50,434 nt of DNA from JBFMGD01 sp040751775 (GTDB lineage: Bacteria > Bacillota > Dethiobacteria > DTU022), in assembly GCA_040751775.1 (NCBI GenBank), contig JBFMGD010000018.1, forward strand, positions 1-50,434, read 5' to 3'. Positions 14,761-23,461 of the stretch are shown here, one piece after another (positions within the stretch are counted from its first letter, which is position 1; every line of letters starts with the position of its first letter). Both the position numbers and the translations under genes were made by a program. The notes beneath the pieces are model-generated. The model searched no databases. It was not told the DNA's origin and saw only the letters and a list, made by a program, of their open reading frames with translations.

Positions 14761-17394
14761 ATGCAGAGTAGTGAAATAAGAGCTTTATTTCTCGATTATT
14801 TTTCCGGCAAAGACCACCTGGTGATGCCCAGCTTTCCGCTGATTCCCCAGGACGACCCGACGCTGTTGCTGATCGGCGCGGGAATGGCCCCGTTAAAGCC
14901 GTTTTTTACCGGGGAGAGAAAACCGCCGCATACCCGACTGGCGACCTGCCAGAAGTGTATCCGCACACCCGATATCGAAAGAGTCGGTTATACGGGTCGG
15001 CATGCCACATTTTTTGAAATGCTGGGCAACTTTTCTTTTGGGGATTATTTTAAGGAAGAAGCCGTAGCCTGGGCCTGGCAACTCGTTACGGAAGGTTTTC
15101 AGCTGTCTCCGGATCGCCTTTGGATCAGTATTTATGAAGAAGATGAAGAGGCATTCAATATTTGGCACCGTGAGATCGGTATTCCGGCGAAGCGGATTAT
15201 CCGTCTGGGGGAAAAAGACAACTTCTGGGAAATCGGTTTGGGCCCATGCGGCCCCTGTTCAGAGATATATTTTGACCTCGGCTCCGCGGCCGGCTGCGGC
15301 CGGGAAGAGTGTGCCGTGGGTTGCGAGTGCGACCGTTTCCTGGAGATATGGAACCTCGTTTTTACCCAGTATAACCGGGAACCTTCCGGTGAGCTCACCG
15401 TGCTGCAGCAGAAAAATATTGACACCGGGGCCGGGCTGGAACGTCTCGCTACGGCGCTGCAGGGGGTAAGCTCTTTTTACGAAACCGATCTACTCCGGCC
15501 GCTCTACAGCCACTTTAAAGGATTGGCCGCGCCGGAAAACCGTGATCTGGAAATACCTTTGCGGATTGTAACCGAGCACTGCCGGGGTATCGCCTTTATG
15601 GTGGCGGACGGGGTCATCCCGTCGAATGAGGGCCGTGGTTATGTTCTGCGCCGCCTGCTGCGCAGGGCAGCCCGCTTCGGCAGGCTCCTCGGTATAGAAA
15701 AAAGCTTTTTAGCCGGAGCGGTGCCTTTGATTATTGAGCAAATGGGTGCGCACTACCGGGAGTTGGAAAAGCGCCGCGATTCGATTATCCAGGTTGTGGA
15801 GACGGAAGAAAACCGCTTTCAGGAAACCCTCTCTCAGGGCATGGAAATCCTTGATGGTTACGTCAGCAGCCTGCTTCAAGAGGGGCGGACTGTTTTTCCG
15901 GGCAACTGGGCTTTTAAATTATACGACACGTTTGGTTTTCCCCTGGATTTGACGAATGAAATCCTGACCGAACGGGGCTTGCAGGTGGATCGTGAATCCT
16001 TTGACCAAAACCTGGCCGCGCAGCAGCAGCGTGCCCGGGCCGCTCGTTTATCCGCAGAGCAGGTTGACCGGCAAAGCTACCGGGAGGCCGCCGGGATCAG
16101 TACGGTCTTTACCGGCTACCAGGCAACCGAGCAGCAAGCCCGGGTCTTGCTCTTATTGGTGGACGGACAAACCCGTGACCGGGCGGTGACAGGGGAAAGA
16201 GTGGAGTTGTTTCTTGACCGGACCCCGTTTTACGCCGAAGCGGGAGGGCAGATCGGCGACACGGGTAAAATTATTACCGGGGAAAATCTCGCTGTTGTTG
16301 AAGATACGTTTTTTACCCCGACCGGGCAAATCGCGCACCGCGCGCTGGTGAAAAAGGGAATCTTTTTCAAAGGGGAGCAGGTGGTTGCTTCTGTGGAAGG
16401 AGGCCGCCGACGCGCAATCTGCCGCAGCCATACCGCTACCCATCTGCTGCACCAGGCTTTAAGAGAGCGATTTGGAGAACACGTCAACCAGGCCGGTTCT
16501 TTAGTGACCGCTGATCGCCTGCGTTTTGATTTTACACACTATGCCGCTCCTTCCGCGGCGGATTTACGTTTGGTGGAGGAGACCGTTAACCGGGCTGTAT
16601 TAGATAACTTGCCTGTATCTGAACAGTGGACAACCTTGCAGGAAGCCCAAAAGGTAGGGGCCGCAGCCCTTTTCACAGAAAAATATGACCGGGACGAGGT
16701 GCGCCTGATCAGCGCCGGCGGCTACAGCAGGGAGCTTTGCGGTGGGACTCATGTATCAGCCACCGGCGAGATCGGCACGTTCAGGATAATGGCCGAAGAG
16801 GGAATCGGTTCAGGTGTGCGCCGTGTGGAAGCACTGACCGGTTTGGAAGCTTATCACGCCGCATGCCGGGACCGGGATCAGCTGAGTAAAGCAGCCCAGG
16901 CTCTGCATACTCTCCCTGACCGGATGGAGCCAAAGCTGGATGAAATATTGGCGCAAAATCGCCTGCTGCATAAAACAAACCACGATTTGAACCAACGCCT
17001 CGCCGGATTTGCCGTGCAGGAGCTGCTGTCCCGTATGGAATCTGTCGAAGGGGTTAAGGTGATCAGTGCCAGGGTTGATACCGATAACATGGATACCCTG
17101 CGCTTATTCTTGGACCGGATTAAAGAACAGCTGTCATCGGTTGCGGTGGTCCTGGGAGCGGTATGCGGTGACCGGGTTATTTTGGCCGGCGCGGTGACAA
17201 ACGACTTGATCGCTCGCGGCATTCAGGCCAACCGCATCATCGCCGAGGTCGCAGCGCAGGTGGGAGGAGGCGGCGGCGGCAAGCCGGAAATGGCCCAGGC
17301 GGGAGGTAAAGATCCGGCGGCGCTTCCGGCGGCCCTTCGCTCCGTGCCGGATTTGGTCCGCGCGCAGCTGGCGGCCGCGGGCAAAAAAGGGTAA
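14761..17394 (+). CDS. alaS: Alanyl-tRNA synthetase
   Basis: Class II synthetase charging tRNA-Ala. About 877 residues: catalytic core (SEIRALFLDYF, then HTRLATCQKCIRT, then FFEMLGNFSFGDYFK), editing domain zinc ligands in SHTATHLLH and ELCGGTHV, and the C-terminal DHHA1/C-Ala region with a GGGGGGKPEMAQAGG stretch. I chose ATG 14761 (GGGGGGTACAGG upstream); the longer frame from 14737 would start inside the promoter. ireB follows 28 bases downstream. Confidence 0.98.
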   Translation: MQSSEIRALFLDYFSGKDHLVMPSFPLIPQDDPTLLLIGAGMAPLKPFFTGERKPPHTRLATCQKCIRTPDIERVGYTGRHATFFEMLGNFSFGDYFKEEAVAWAWQLVTEGFQLSPDRLWISIYEEDEEAFNIWHREIGIPAKRIIRLGEKDNFWEIGLGPCGPCSEIYFDLGSAAGCGREECAVGCECDRFLEIWNLVFTQYNREPSGELTVLQQKNIDTGAGLERLATALQGVSSFYETDLLRPLYSHFKGLAAPENRDLEIPLRIVTEHCRGIAFMVADGVIPSNEGRGYVLRRLLRRAARFGRLLGIEKSFLAGAVPLIIEQMGAHYRELEKRRDSIIQVVETEENRFQETLSQGMEILDGYVSSLLQEGRTVFPGNWAFKLYDTFGFPLDLTNEILTERGLQVDRESFDQNLAAQQQRARAARLSAEQVDRQSYREAAGISTVFTGYQATEQQARVLLLLVDGQTRDRAVTGERVELFLDRTPFYAEAGGQIGDTGKIITGENLAVVEDTFFTPTGQIAHRALVKKGIFFKGEQVVASVEGGRRRAICRSHTATHLLHQALRERFGEHVNQAGSLVTADRLRFDFTHYAAPSAADLRLVEETVNRAVLDNLPVSEQWTTLQEAQKVGAAALFTEKYDRDEVRLISAGGYSRELCGGTHVSATGEIGTFRIMAEEGIGSGVRRVEALTGLEAYHAACRDRDQLSKAAQALHTLPDRMEPKLDEILAQNRLLHKTNHDLNQRLAGFAVQELLSRMESVEGVKVISARVDTDNMDTLRLFLDRIKEQLSSVAVVLGAVCGDRVILAGAVTNDLIARGIQANRIIAEVAAQVGGGGGGKPEMAQAGGKDPAALPAALRSVPDLVRAQLAAAGKKG

Positions 17395-17422
17395 TCTGGC
17401 GGTAAGGAAGCGGGGGGAAGAG

Positions 17423-17704
17423 ATGGAAGAACAGTACGAAAAAACGGTTATGTTTAAAGTTGAGGGCGAAGAAGCGGAAAATAAGGCCCGCAAGGTGTTG
17501 CTGGCCGTCTACCAGGCGTTGAAAGAGAAAGGATATAACCCCATGAACCAGATGGTGGGCTACCTATTATCAGGAGATCCGGCATATATCACCAATCACC
17601 TGAACGCGCGCAGCCTGATCAGGCAGGTGGAAAGAGATGAGCTTTTGGAAGAGCTGGTGAGCAGTTATTTGCGGCAGCGCAATGAGCAAGAGGCGGAGAA
17701 ATGA
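17423..17704 (+). CDS. ireB: IreB family regulatory phosphoprotein (UPF0297)
   Basis: A 93-residue protein matching the UPF0297/YrzL family throughout, with the conserved TVMFKVEGEE opening, ALKEKGYNPMNQMVGYLLSGDP centre and basic tail. In Enterococcus IreB is a substrate of the Ser/Thr kinase IreK. The order alaS-ireB-ruvX-DUF1292-mltG is a well-known Firmicute arrangement. The start is ATG 17423 after GGGGGAAGAG. Confidence 0.93.
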   Translation: MEEQYEKTVMFKVEGEEAENKARKVLLAVYQALKEKGYNPMNQMVGYLLSGDPAYITNHLNARSLIRQVERDELLEELVSSYLRQRNEQEAEK

Positions 17705-17727
17705 GCTAAAGGTTTAGGAGGATACTA

Positions 17728-18147
17728 TTGCGGATCCTGGGTTTGGATATCGGTCATAAAAGAATTGGTGTGGCGGTCTCCGATCCTTTGGGCATAACCG
17801 CCCAGGGATTGACGGTAATATCTTCGAAAACCTCAACAGAAGCGATACAAAATATTGCGGGAATCTGTATGGAGTATACCGTAACACGGATCGTGGTCGG
17901 TCTGCCCCTGAATATGGACGGAACAAAAGGGGCCGCGGTTAAAGATGTTGAACAAATTTCGGCGGCGATCGAAAAGAAAACCGGGCTTCCTGTTACTTTT
18001 ATCGATGAACGGCTTACTTCCCGGGCTGCTGAAAGAACGCTCATCGCCGGCAATGTACGACGAAAAGCGCGCAAAGGGGTTAAGGATATGCTGGCCGCGG
18101 TATTAATTTTGGAAACATACCTCTCCAACCCGGTAAAGCGGGACTAG
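17728..18147 (+). CDS. ruvX: Holliday junction resolvase-like RuvX (YqgF)
   Basis: RNase H-fold nuclease, 139 residues, implicated in pre-16S rRNA 5' maturation and recombination. Motifs: LGLDIGHKRIGVAVSDPLG with the first catalytic Asp, the VGLPLNMDG segment, and FIDERLTSRAAE with DMLAAVLILE at the end. The start is TTG 17728 with TAGGAGG upstream. Confidence 0.94.
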   Translation: MRILGLDIGHKRIGVAVSDPLGITAQGLTVISSKTSTEAIQNIAGICMEYTVTRIVVGLPLNMDGTKGAAVKDVEQISAAIEKKTGLPVTFIDERLTSRAAERTLIAGNVRRKARKGVKDMLAAVLILETYLSNPVKRD

Positions 18148-18226
18148 ATTTTTATGTTTCGGGAAAAGCTAAGATGCAGTAAGACCCTCTTGGCGGGGTA
18201 TTAATTGAAAAAAGAGGTGTAGGGAT

Positions 18227-18547
18227 TTGGAAAACGGTGAAGAAAGAACAGATTTAGTTACGCTGGTGGATGAAGAAGGTAATGAACATGATTTTACCAT
18301 CATCGACATATTCCCGGTAAATCTCAAGCAGTATGCCATCTTGGTCCCGGTCAATTACGAAGCGGAACAAGAGGATGAGGAAATTAACCTGGACGACGAT
18401 GCCTATATATTCCGGATTGATCTTGATGAGGAAAACGGTGAAGAAACACTGGTGGAAGTGGAAGACGAAGCGGAATGGAACCAGGTTGCACTGGAATGGG
18501 AAAACAGGATTCAATCTTTGGATGAAGATGACGGGGAAACCTTATAA
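18227..18547 (+). CDS. DUF1292 (YrzB-like) acidic protein
   Basis: A 106-residue, very acidic protein of the DUF1292/UPF0473 family, with VTLVDEEGNEHDFTIIDIF and YAILVPVNYEAEQED as signature stretches. Function unknown. Position between ruvX and mltG is conserved in Firmicutes. The start is TTG 18227 behind AGAGGTGTAGGG. Confidence 0.9.
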   Translation: MENGEERTDLVTLVDEEGNEHDFTIIDIFPVNLKQYAILVPVNYEAEQEDEEINLDDDAYIFRIDLDEENGEETLVEVEDEAEWNQVALEWENRIQSLDEDDGETL

Positions 18548-18571
18548 AACATTTATTAAGCCGGAAACCGT

Positions 18572-18589
18572 GGGCAGGAAAACCTGCCC
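18572..18589 (+). terminator. Hairpin after DUF1292, probable terminator
   Basis: GGGCAGG-AAAA-CCTGCCC, a perfect 7-bp stem with a four-base loop, followed by ATGCTTGCTTT rather than a clean T run. It is directly followed by the mltG promoter. Confidence 0.55.
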
Positions 18590-18593
18590 ATGC

Positions 18594-18622
18594 TTGCTTT
18601 CAGGGCAGTCTTTCGCTATAAT
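18594..18622 (+). promoter_or_regulatory. Promoter of mltG
   Basis: TTGCTT (18594-18599), a 17-base spacer and TATAAT (18617-18622), 34 bases before the start codon. Confidence 0.75.
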
Positions 18623-18656
18623 TTAAACAGGTTTTTCTTGAAATGGAGGTGGTCGC

Positions 18657-19721
18657 TTGGTCCCAAAACGGCGGGCCGTGGCGATATCAGGCACTATTAT
18701 GGCAATTTTACTGCTTTGCGGAGCCGGTCTGCTGATTAGCTTCAACAGTATGATCGCTCCGGTGAACGCTTCAAACGATCAGGGAATTTTAATCGAAGTG
18801 CCTTCCGGGGCTTCAACCGGTCTAATCGCCTCTATCCTGGCTGACGCGGGCGTAATCCATAATGCCTTGGTTTTTCGGATCTACGCCCGTTGGCACGACC
18901 TGGATAAGGGTTTCATCGCCGGAAGCTACCATCTAAACCCGGCCATGAGCCTTGATGAAATTGCCGCGACGATCAGCGGCGGCGCCGTTTTTCGGGAGAC
19001 AGATTGGTTTACCGTTCCGGAAGGACTTACAGTAGAGCAGATTGCTGCGCGTTTGGATGAGCAGGGTTTGATCAACGGGGAGCGTTTCTTGGCGCTGGTC
19101 AAAGAGGCTCCGTCGGATATAGTAAATAAATTTTCGTTCTTAAATGGTATTCACAACCCCAGTATTAAGTATTCACTGGAGGGTTACCTTTTTCCCGATA
19201 CATATGAAATCGCCAGAGGCGCTACTGAGGAAGAGATCATTATTCTGATGCTGCGCCGTCTGGACCGCGTTTTAAGTGAAGAGTTAAGGCAGCGCGCCCG
19301 TGAGTTGAACCTGAGCCTGCATGAGGTGCTTACCCTGGCCTCGATCGTGGAACGGGAAACAGTGGTCGATCACGAGCGCAAGTTGATCGCCGGCGTATTC
19401 CACAACCGTTTGGCGGCCGGCTATCCTTTTGAGTCCTGTGCTACCGTTAATTACCTTCTGGATGAAGTCAAACCGGTTCTTTCGATCGAAGACACGAAGA
19501 TTGATTCACCTTACAACACCTATCAATACCCGGGTTTGCCGCCCGGCCCTATCGCGGCGCCAGGCGAGACTTCCATCCTCGCCGCCCTCTACCCCGAAGC
19601 TACCGATTACTTTTTCTTCCGATCAAAAGAAGATGGCACCGGCGAAAGCTATTTTGCCCGCACCCTGGCAGAGCATAACCTGAATACCCAAAAAGCGGAA
19701 CAAAACATCAGGAACCGTTAG
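18657..19721 (+). CDS. mltG: Endolytic murein transglycosylase MltG (YceG-like)
   Basis: Membrane-anchored lytic transglycosylase that ends nascent glycan strands. 354 residues: an N-terminal transmembrane helix (about 8-30), a LysM-like domain, then the YceG catalytic domain with LEGYLFPDTYE, the catalytic Glu in LASIVERET and the NTYQYPGLPPGPIAAPG signature. The start is TTG 18657 with TGGAGGTGG upstream. It closes the housekeeping block, with a terminator at 19766. Confidence 0.95.
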   Translation: MVPKRRAVAISGTIMAILLLCGAGLLISFNSMIAPVNASNDQGILIEVPSGASTGLIASILADAGVIHNALVFRIYARWHDLDKGFIAGSYHLNPAMSLDEIAATISGGAVFRETDWFTVPEGLTVEQIAARLDEQGLINGERFLALVKEAPSDIVNKFSFLNGIHNPSIKYSLEGYLFPDTYEIARGATEEEIIILMLRRLDRVLSEELRQRARELNLSLHEVLTLASIVERETVVDHERKLIAGVFHNRLAAGYPFESCATVNYLLDEVKPVLSIEDTKIDSPYNTYQYPGLPPGPIAAPGETSILAALYPEATDYFFFRSKEDGTGESYFARTLAEHNLNTQKAEQNIRNR

Positions 19722-19734
19722 GCTAATTGACGGG

Positions 19735-19759
19735 GGGACGGTCCGTCCCAGTGACAACG
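19735..19759. repeat. GGGACGG palindrome with TGACAACG tail (copy 1)
   Basis: GGGACGGTCCGTCCC (19735-19749), a perfect palindrome, followed by TGACAACG (19752-19759). Related elements lie at 25322 and 30305. Confidence 0.6.
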
Positions 19760-19765
19760 TGCGAG

Positions 19766-19796
19766 GGCTGCCCAGAAAAAGGGCAGTCATTTTTTA
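19766..19796 (+). terminator. Rho-independent terminator after mltG
   Basis: GGCTGCCC (19766-19773) pairs with GGGCAGTC (19781-19788, one G-T pair), followed by ATTTTTTAT. Confidence 0.85.
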
Positions 19797-19896
19797 TAAA
19801 TGCAGGAAAATGTCATCATATGTCTAATTGTAGTATTAATGTTACGGTTCTGGTAATCTGGAGGAAAAGAGCTATCTATTTGGGCTCCAGATCATT

Positions 19897-21168
19897 ATGA
19901 CGAAGCGAGAGTTTGCCATGCGTGCGCAAGATAAGGATTCTTTAACTGATGAGGGTAGAATAATTCAGATCTACACCCTGGGACGGTTTTTAATTAAACG
20001 CGGTTCCAGCGTCATCTCTGATGAGGCCAGCCGTTCTAAAAAAGCGTGGGATCTTTTTAAATACCTGATTGCACATCGTGAAAAAACGACACATTCCGAA
20101 GCGATCCTGGAAGCGCTCTGGCCCGATCAGATTTATACCGATTCCAACCTGGCAATGCGTTCTTTGATTTTTCGCCTGCGGCAGCTCCTGGAAAAAGACT
20201 TGCTTGCGCCGGAGCTTGCTTTGAATATAACATTTGCCCACGGCTGCTACAGGTGGCAGAGTCAGTTCGGTTACTGGCTGGATGTGGAGCAATTTGAAAA
20301 ACTCTGTACTGAAGCCCATTCAAATATTGTGACAGATCCGCGCCAGTCGATTGACTTGTATCTGGAGGCAGTCTCACTGTATAAGGGTGATTTCTTGCCG
20401 GAATCTTCTTACCAGGAATGGATTCTGCCATTTCGCAATCACTACCAGCGGGTTTACTTGCAGGCGGTTTTTGAACTGATCAGGCTTCTTAAAAACAGCC
20501 GCCGGATTGCGGAGATCATTGCGGTTTGTGAGAAGGCGCTGATGATTGAATATTATGAAGAAGAGCTGCATCTTCACTATATCGAAGCGCTGCTGGAAGA
20601 AGGAAAGACGAAGCAGGCCAGGGTTCATTATGACGAAGTGACCGCAACATTTTACCGGGATCTTGGGGCCAAGCCTTCCGCTGCCATGCGCAATCTCTTC
20701 CGGGTATTAAAAATGGAGCATGACAATTTTGACCTGGATTTAACGTTTATCCAGGAAGGGCTAAGAGACAGGCAGGCTGCAAACGGGGCCTTCTATTGTG
20801 ACGCCGATGTATTCCGTCAGTTGTACAAGCTGGAAAGATTTAGAGGCGAACGAACCGGTCAAGTAGTGTTTCTAGGCCTAATGACCATTACTCTCCCGGA
20901 CTACCGGTTGCCGCCGCAAAAAGTCCTCGATGAAGCGATGGCCACCTTGCAGGATGTGTTAGTCAGTAGTTTGCGCAAGGGAGATGTAATAACCCGCTGG
21001 AATAAAGCTCAATATCTGATCCTCCTGCCCTGGATAAATATACAACAGGCGGATATTGTGCTCGGGCGGGTTGAAGCCAGATTTGTTGACAGCTATCCCC
21101 TGGATCGTCTGGTGTTGCACAAAAAACAGCAACCGCTGCTGCCGGCCGAGCCGTACATAGCGGAATAA
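19897..21168 (+). CDS. BTAD transcriptional activator with degenerate GGDEF-like C-terminus
   Basis: 423 residues, cytoplasmic. Residues about 25-120 form a winged-helix DNA-binding domain of the OmpR/SARP kind (IQIYTLGRFLIKRG, then KKAWDLFKYLIAHREKTTHSEAILEALWPD). A bacterial transcriptional activation domain follows (WLDVEQFEKLCTEA to LHYIEALLEEGKTKQARVHYDE). The end (about 300-415) resembles a diguanylate cyclase core: SLRKGDVITRW then NKAQY (369-373) where GGDEF would stand, then LILLP. It cannot be catalytic. As first gene of the surface island it is the obvious candidate regulator. ATG 19897 has a weak ribosome site; ATG 19918 is an alternative. Confidence 0.75.
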   Translation: MTKREFAMRAQDKDSLTDEGRIIQIYTLGRFLIKRGSSVISDEASRSKKAWDLFKYLIAHREKTTHSEAILEALWPDQIYTDSNLAMRSLIFRLRQLLEKDLLAPELALNITFAHGCYRWQSQFGYWLDVEQFEKLCTEAHSNIVTDPRQSIDLYLEAVSLYKGDFLPESSYQEWILPFRNHYQRVYLQAVFELIRLLKNSRRIAEIIAVCEKALMIEYYEEELHLHYIEALLEEGKTKQARVHYDEVTATFYRDLGAKPSAAMRNLFRVLKMEHDNFDLDLTFIQEGLRDRQAANGAFYCDADVFRQLYKLERFRGERTGQVVFLGLMTITLPDYRLPPQKVLDEAMATLQDVLVSSLRKGDVITRWNKAQYLILLPWINIQQADIVLGRVEARFVDSYPLDRLVLHKKQQPLLPAEPYIAE

Positions 21169-21260
21169 AATAAAACAGAATTAAGGAGTCAGAAATCAGG
21201 ATTCAGAGGGGAAAAACGGCGAAACTTCTGCATCTTTTTGGAGAGGCAGGGGGAAGTAGA

Positions 21261-21285
21261 AACAGCCATAAAAGGGCTGTTTTTG
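21261..21285 (+). terminator. Terminator after the BTAD regulator
   Basis: AACAGCC (21261-21267), ATAAAA loop, GGGCTGTT (21274-21281), then TTTG. It separates the regulator from the downstream operon, which probably starts from an A/T-rich promoter at about 21330-21360 (repeated TATAGTAT). Confidence 0.75.
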
Positions 21286-21391
21286 CCAAACGTTAATGGA
21301 AATATTTAGCACTGATGTAACCGAGATATAACCGGGTCCTGTTATAGTATTATAGTATTGGCAGCAAACAAATTAAGGGGAGAGCAAAGCC

Positions 21392-21619
21392 TTGGGAGAA
21401 CAAAAAAAAGCGCAAGCCAGGTGGAACAATTCATCCGATTTTATTATTAGAATTAATTCGGAAAATAGTGAGCCCTTTCACGGCAAGGTTGAGCATGTTC
21501 AATCAGGGCAGGTGCATATGTTTAAAGATTTCGTGGAAATGTTGATGTTAATTCAAGGAAAATTAAACCAGCTGGGTTTCCCTCAGCCGGATACCGAACT
21601 GCGTTCCTGGCCGGAGTAA
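21392..21619 (+). CDS. Small conserved-type protein A (paralogue of next gene)
   Basis: 75 residues, no signal peptide. I do not recognise a named family. It aligns by eye with the next gene: both share FxxRI near the start, an xxGxxxxxxxG middle, an F-x4-E motif and a closing LL-like amphipathic helix (MFKDFVEMLMLIQGKL here). The start is TTG 21392 behind AGGGGAGAG. It opens the run that leads to the REC-signal peptidase gene. Confidence 0.7.
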   Translation: MGEQKKAQARWNNSSDFIIRINSENSEPFHGKVEHVQSGQVHMFKDFVEMLMLIQGKLNQLGFPQPDTELRSWPE

Positions 21620-21651
21620 ACCTTTACCTGAACTGCTAAGGAGTAGATGAG

Positions 21652-21882
21652 ATGAAGTGTAGCGGGGTTACGTCCAAAAAGAGTGCCGCCTTTTATGTGC
21701 GTATTTATTTTCGTCAGAATGCCAGCTGGCAGGGAACGATCCGGTGGTTAGATGGAAAAAAGACGGTTGCTTTTCGCAGTACTCTGGAGTTAGCCAAGCT
21801 GCTGTCCGAAGCCCTGGAAAGAGATAGCGCGGGGACAGCCAACAATATGATATTATGGGAAAATAAGGAAGAAGTTTCCTGA
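21652..21882 (+). CDS. Small conserved-type protein B (paralogue of previous gene)
   Basis: 76 residues, soluble, basic. Same pattern as its neighbour: FYVRIYF, WQGTIRWLDGK, then FRSTLELAKLLSEAL. The repeated layout suggests a tandem duplication of a small beta-strand plus helix fold. The start is ATG 21652 after AAGGAG. Function unknown; co-directional with the surface genes. Confidence 0.7.
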   Translation: MKCSGVTSKKSAAFYVRIYFRQNASWQGTIRWLDGKKTVAFRSTLELAKLLSEALERDSAGTANNMILWENKEEVS

Positions 21883-21903
21883 AGGTGGAAAGGGGTGTGT
21901 CTC

Positions 21904-22119
21904 ATGTCCAGGATCAATCAACAGCTGTCACCAAAGTGCAACCATGATTTGCGGAAACAAATCCGTAGAGATATAGTGGTTAATACTTTGAAGATCACCC
22001 TGGTCTTTATATTCGGTTTTGTCGTGATCTTATACCTTGCCGGGTTACCGGAAAGCGGTTCATACTTTACCGACCAGGTCCGTTCGAATACAATCAGGAT
22101 TAGTATTGATGAGAAATAA
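21904..22119 (+). CDS. Small single-pass membrane protein
   Basis: About 71 residues: a basic, Cys-containing cytoplasmic N-terminus (KCNHDLRKQIRRDI), one transmembrane helix (about 31-50), and a short outside tail (GSYFTDQVRSNTIRI). ATG 21904 has AAGGGG at good spacing, better than GTG 21895. No family recognised. Its place just before the signal peptidase fusion suggests a membrane accessory role; this is inference. Confidence 0.65.
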   Translation: MSRINQQLSPKCNHDLRKQIRRDIVVNTLKITLVFIFGFVVILYLAGLPESGSYFTDQVRSNTIRISIDEK

Positions 22120-22193
22120 TCATGTACGATGAGGTTTAGCTTAATGCAATTGAAGAAGCTGATTTGCGGTAATGTCAGTCAGGAGGACTATCC

Positions 22194-23447
22194 ATGAATA
22201 TATTGGCAGTAGACGGCAATCTCGTTTTTTCCGGCCTCTTAAAAAAAGTATTGGCGGATATCGGAGAAAGCAATTTGATTACTTGTTCCTCCGGGCAGCT
22301 GGCTTTAAGCGTCAGTGACAAATTTACGGCGGATATACTGATTATGGACATTAACCTTTCCGATATGGATGGTTTGGAAATGTTAAAAAAACTGAATAAT
22401 CCGTCTCGAGATATCTATGTTTTGGTAATCGCCGATAAGCAAGACTATGAGCGATTGGAGGAAGCCCTCGCCCTCGGAATTGATGACTATATTTTAAAAC
22501 CTTTGGAAGGGAAGGAACTCATTGTCCGGGTAAAAAAGGCGATTTACGCCAGGGAAACCAGGGCCAGCCGGCCGGTGGGGGAACAGTACCGGTATCAACC
22601 GCTTGGTCCTTTTCCGGAAGAACTCCGCGCCGCAACTGAGCCTGAAGATGACCCTGCCCCGCTCTCTGAGAGCTATTTTCCGGAAGCGTCCGGCGCCGCG
22701 GTTGAGGCGGCTTCAGCCGATCTTTACAGCAGCAGCTATTTTGTTACGCCGGCAGCGGATGAAGCGCTTCCGTTTCAGTCCCGGTTGACCAGTAGATCAC
22801 AACGCGGTCGGTATAAAAAAGCCGCGTCGAAAGTCAAACCGCAACCGTCCGTCAGAGAAGCCAATGAAAACGCTTTAACGGCAGCGGCTCGCCTTCTCGG
22901 CAACGTCATCTTTGCCTGCTTGCTGGTGATTGTAGCCTCCCTGGCTTTCTTCCTGGTCCAGAGCCGACTGGCGGGAGGCATTCCCTCGGTTTTTGGCTAC
23001 CAGTTGTATGTGGTTCTCAGCGGCAGCATGAACCCTGCGTTTGACACCGGGAGTTTGGCGTTGGTGCGGCCGGTGGATCCTGCTGATATTGCGGTGGGTG
23101 ATATTATTACTTTTAAGGGATTCGGGGGCGGCACTGTTCTCACTACTCATCGGGTCGTCGCTGTGAACCGGGAGGATGAATTGTCCTTTACCACCCGGGG
23201 CGACGCCAATAATATCAATGATCCGAACCCGGTACCGGCCGGCAACGTGGTGGGACAGGTGCACGGCAGTATTCCCTATCTCGGTTATGTAATGGGTTTT
23301 GCCCAGACCAGAAACGGTTTGCTTATTCTGGTGGTTGTACCCGGTATCCTGGTAATATTTTTTGAGATCCGCAATCTGTATAAATATATAACGGATAACG
23401 GCAAGAGCAAAGAACAACAGAGAGCGGATCATTTATCCGCCGGATAG
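22194..23447 (+). CDS. Response-regulator receiver fused to SipW-type signal peptidase I
   Basis: 417 residues. Residues 1-115 are a CheY-like receiver with phospho-acceptor Asp52 (ILIMDINLSDMDG) and Lys102 (ILKP). The acidic pocket has only Asp7 (VDGN, not VDD) and the switch Thr/Ser is Ala80. A Pro/Ala/Ser-rich linker (about 120-230) leads to a transmembrane helix (about 234-256) and an archaeal/ER-like (SipW) peptidase domain with Ser278 in SGSM, His319 in TTHRVV and the TRGDANNINDPNPV motif, then a C-terminal helix. SipW enzymes process TasA-like proteins, which follow directly. The start is ATG 22194 after CAGGAGG. Confidence 0.9.
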   Translation: MNILAVDGNLVFSGLLKKVLADIGESNLITCSSGQLALSVSDKFTADILIMDINLSDMDGLEMLKKLNNPSRDIYVLVIADKQDYERLEEALALGIDDYILKPLEGKELIVRVKKAIYARETRASRPVGEQYRYQPLGPFPEELRAATEPEDDPAPLSESYFPEASGAAVEAASADLYSSSYFVTPAADEALPFQSRLTSRSQRGRYKKAASKVKPQPSVREANENALTAAARLLGNVIFACLLVIVASLAFFLVQSRLAGGIPSVFGYQLYVVLSGSMNPAFDTGSLALVRPVDPADIAVGDIITFKGFGGGTVLTTHRVVAVNREDELSFTTRGDANNINDPNPVPAGNVVGQVHGSIPYLGYVMGFAQTRNGLLILVVVPGILVIFFEIRNLYKYITDNGKSKEQQRADHLSAG

Positions 23448-23461
23448 GTGGTGCCTGATTC

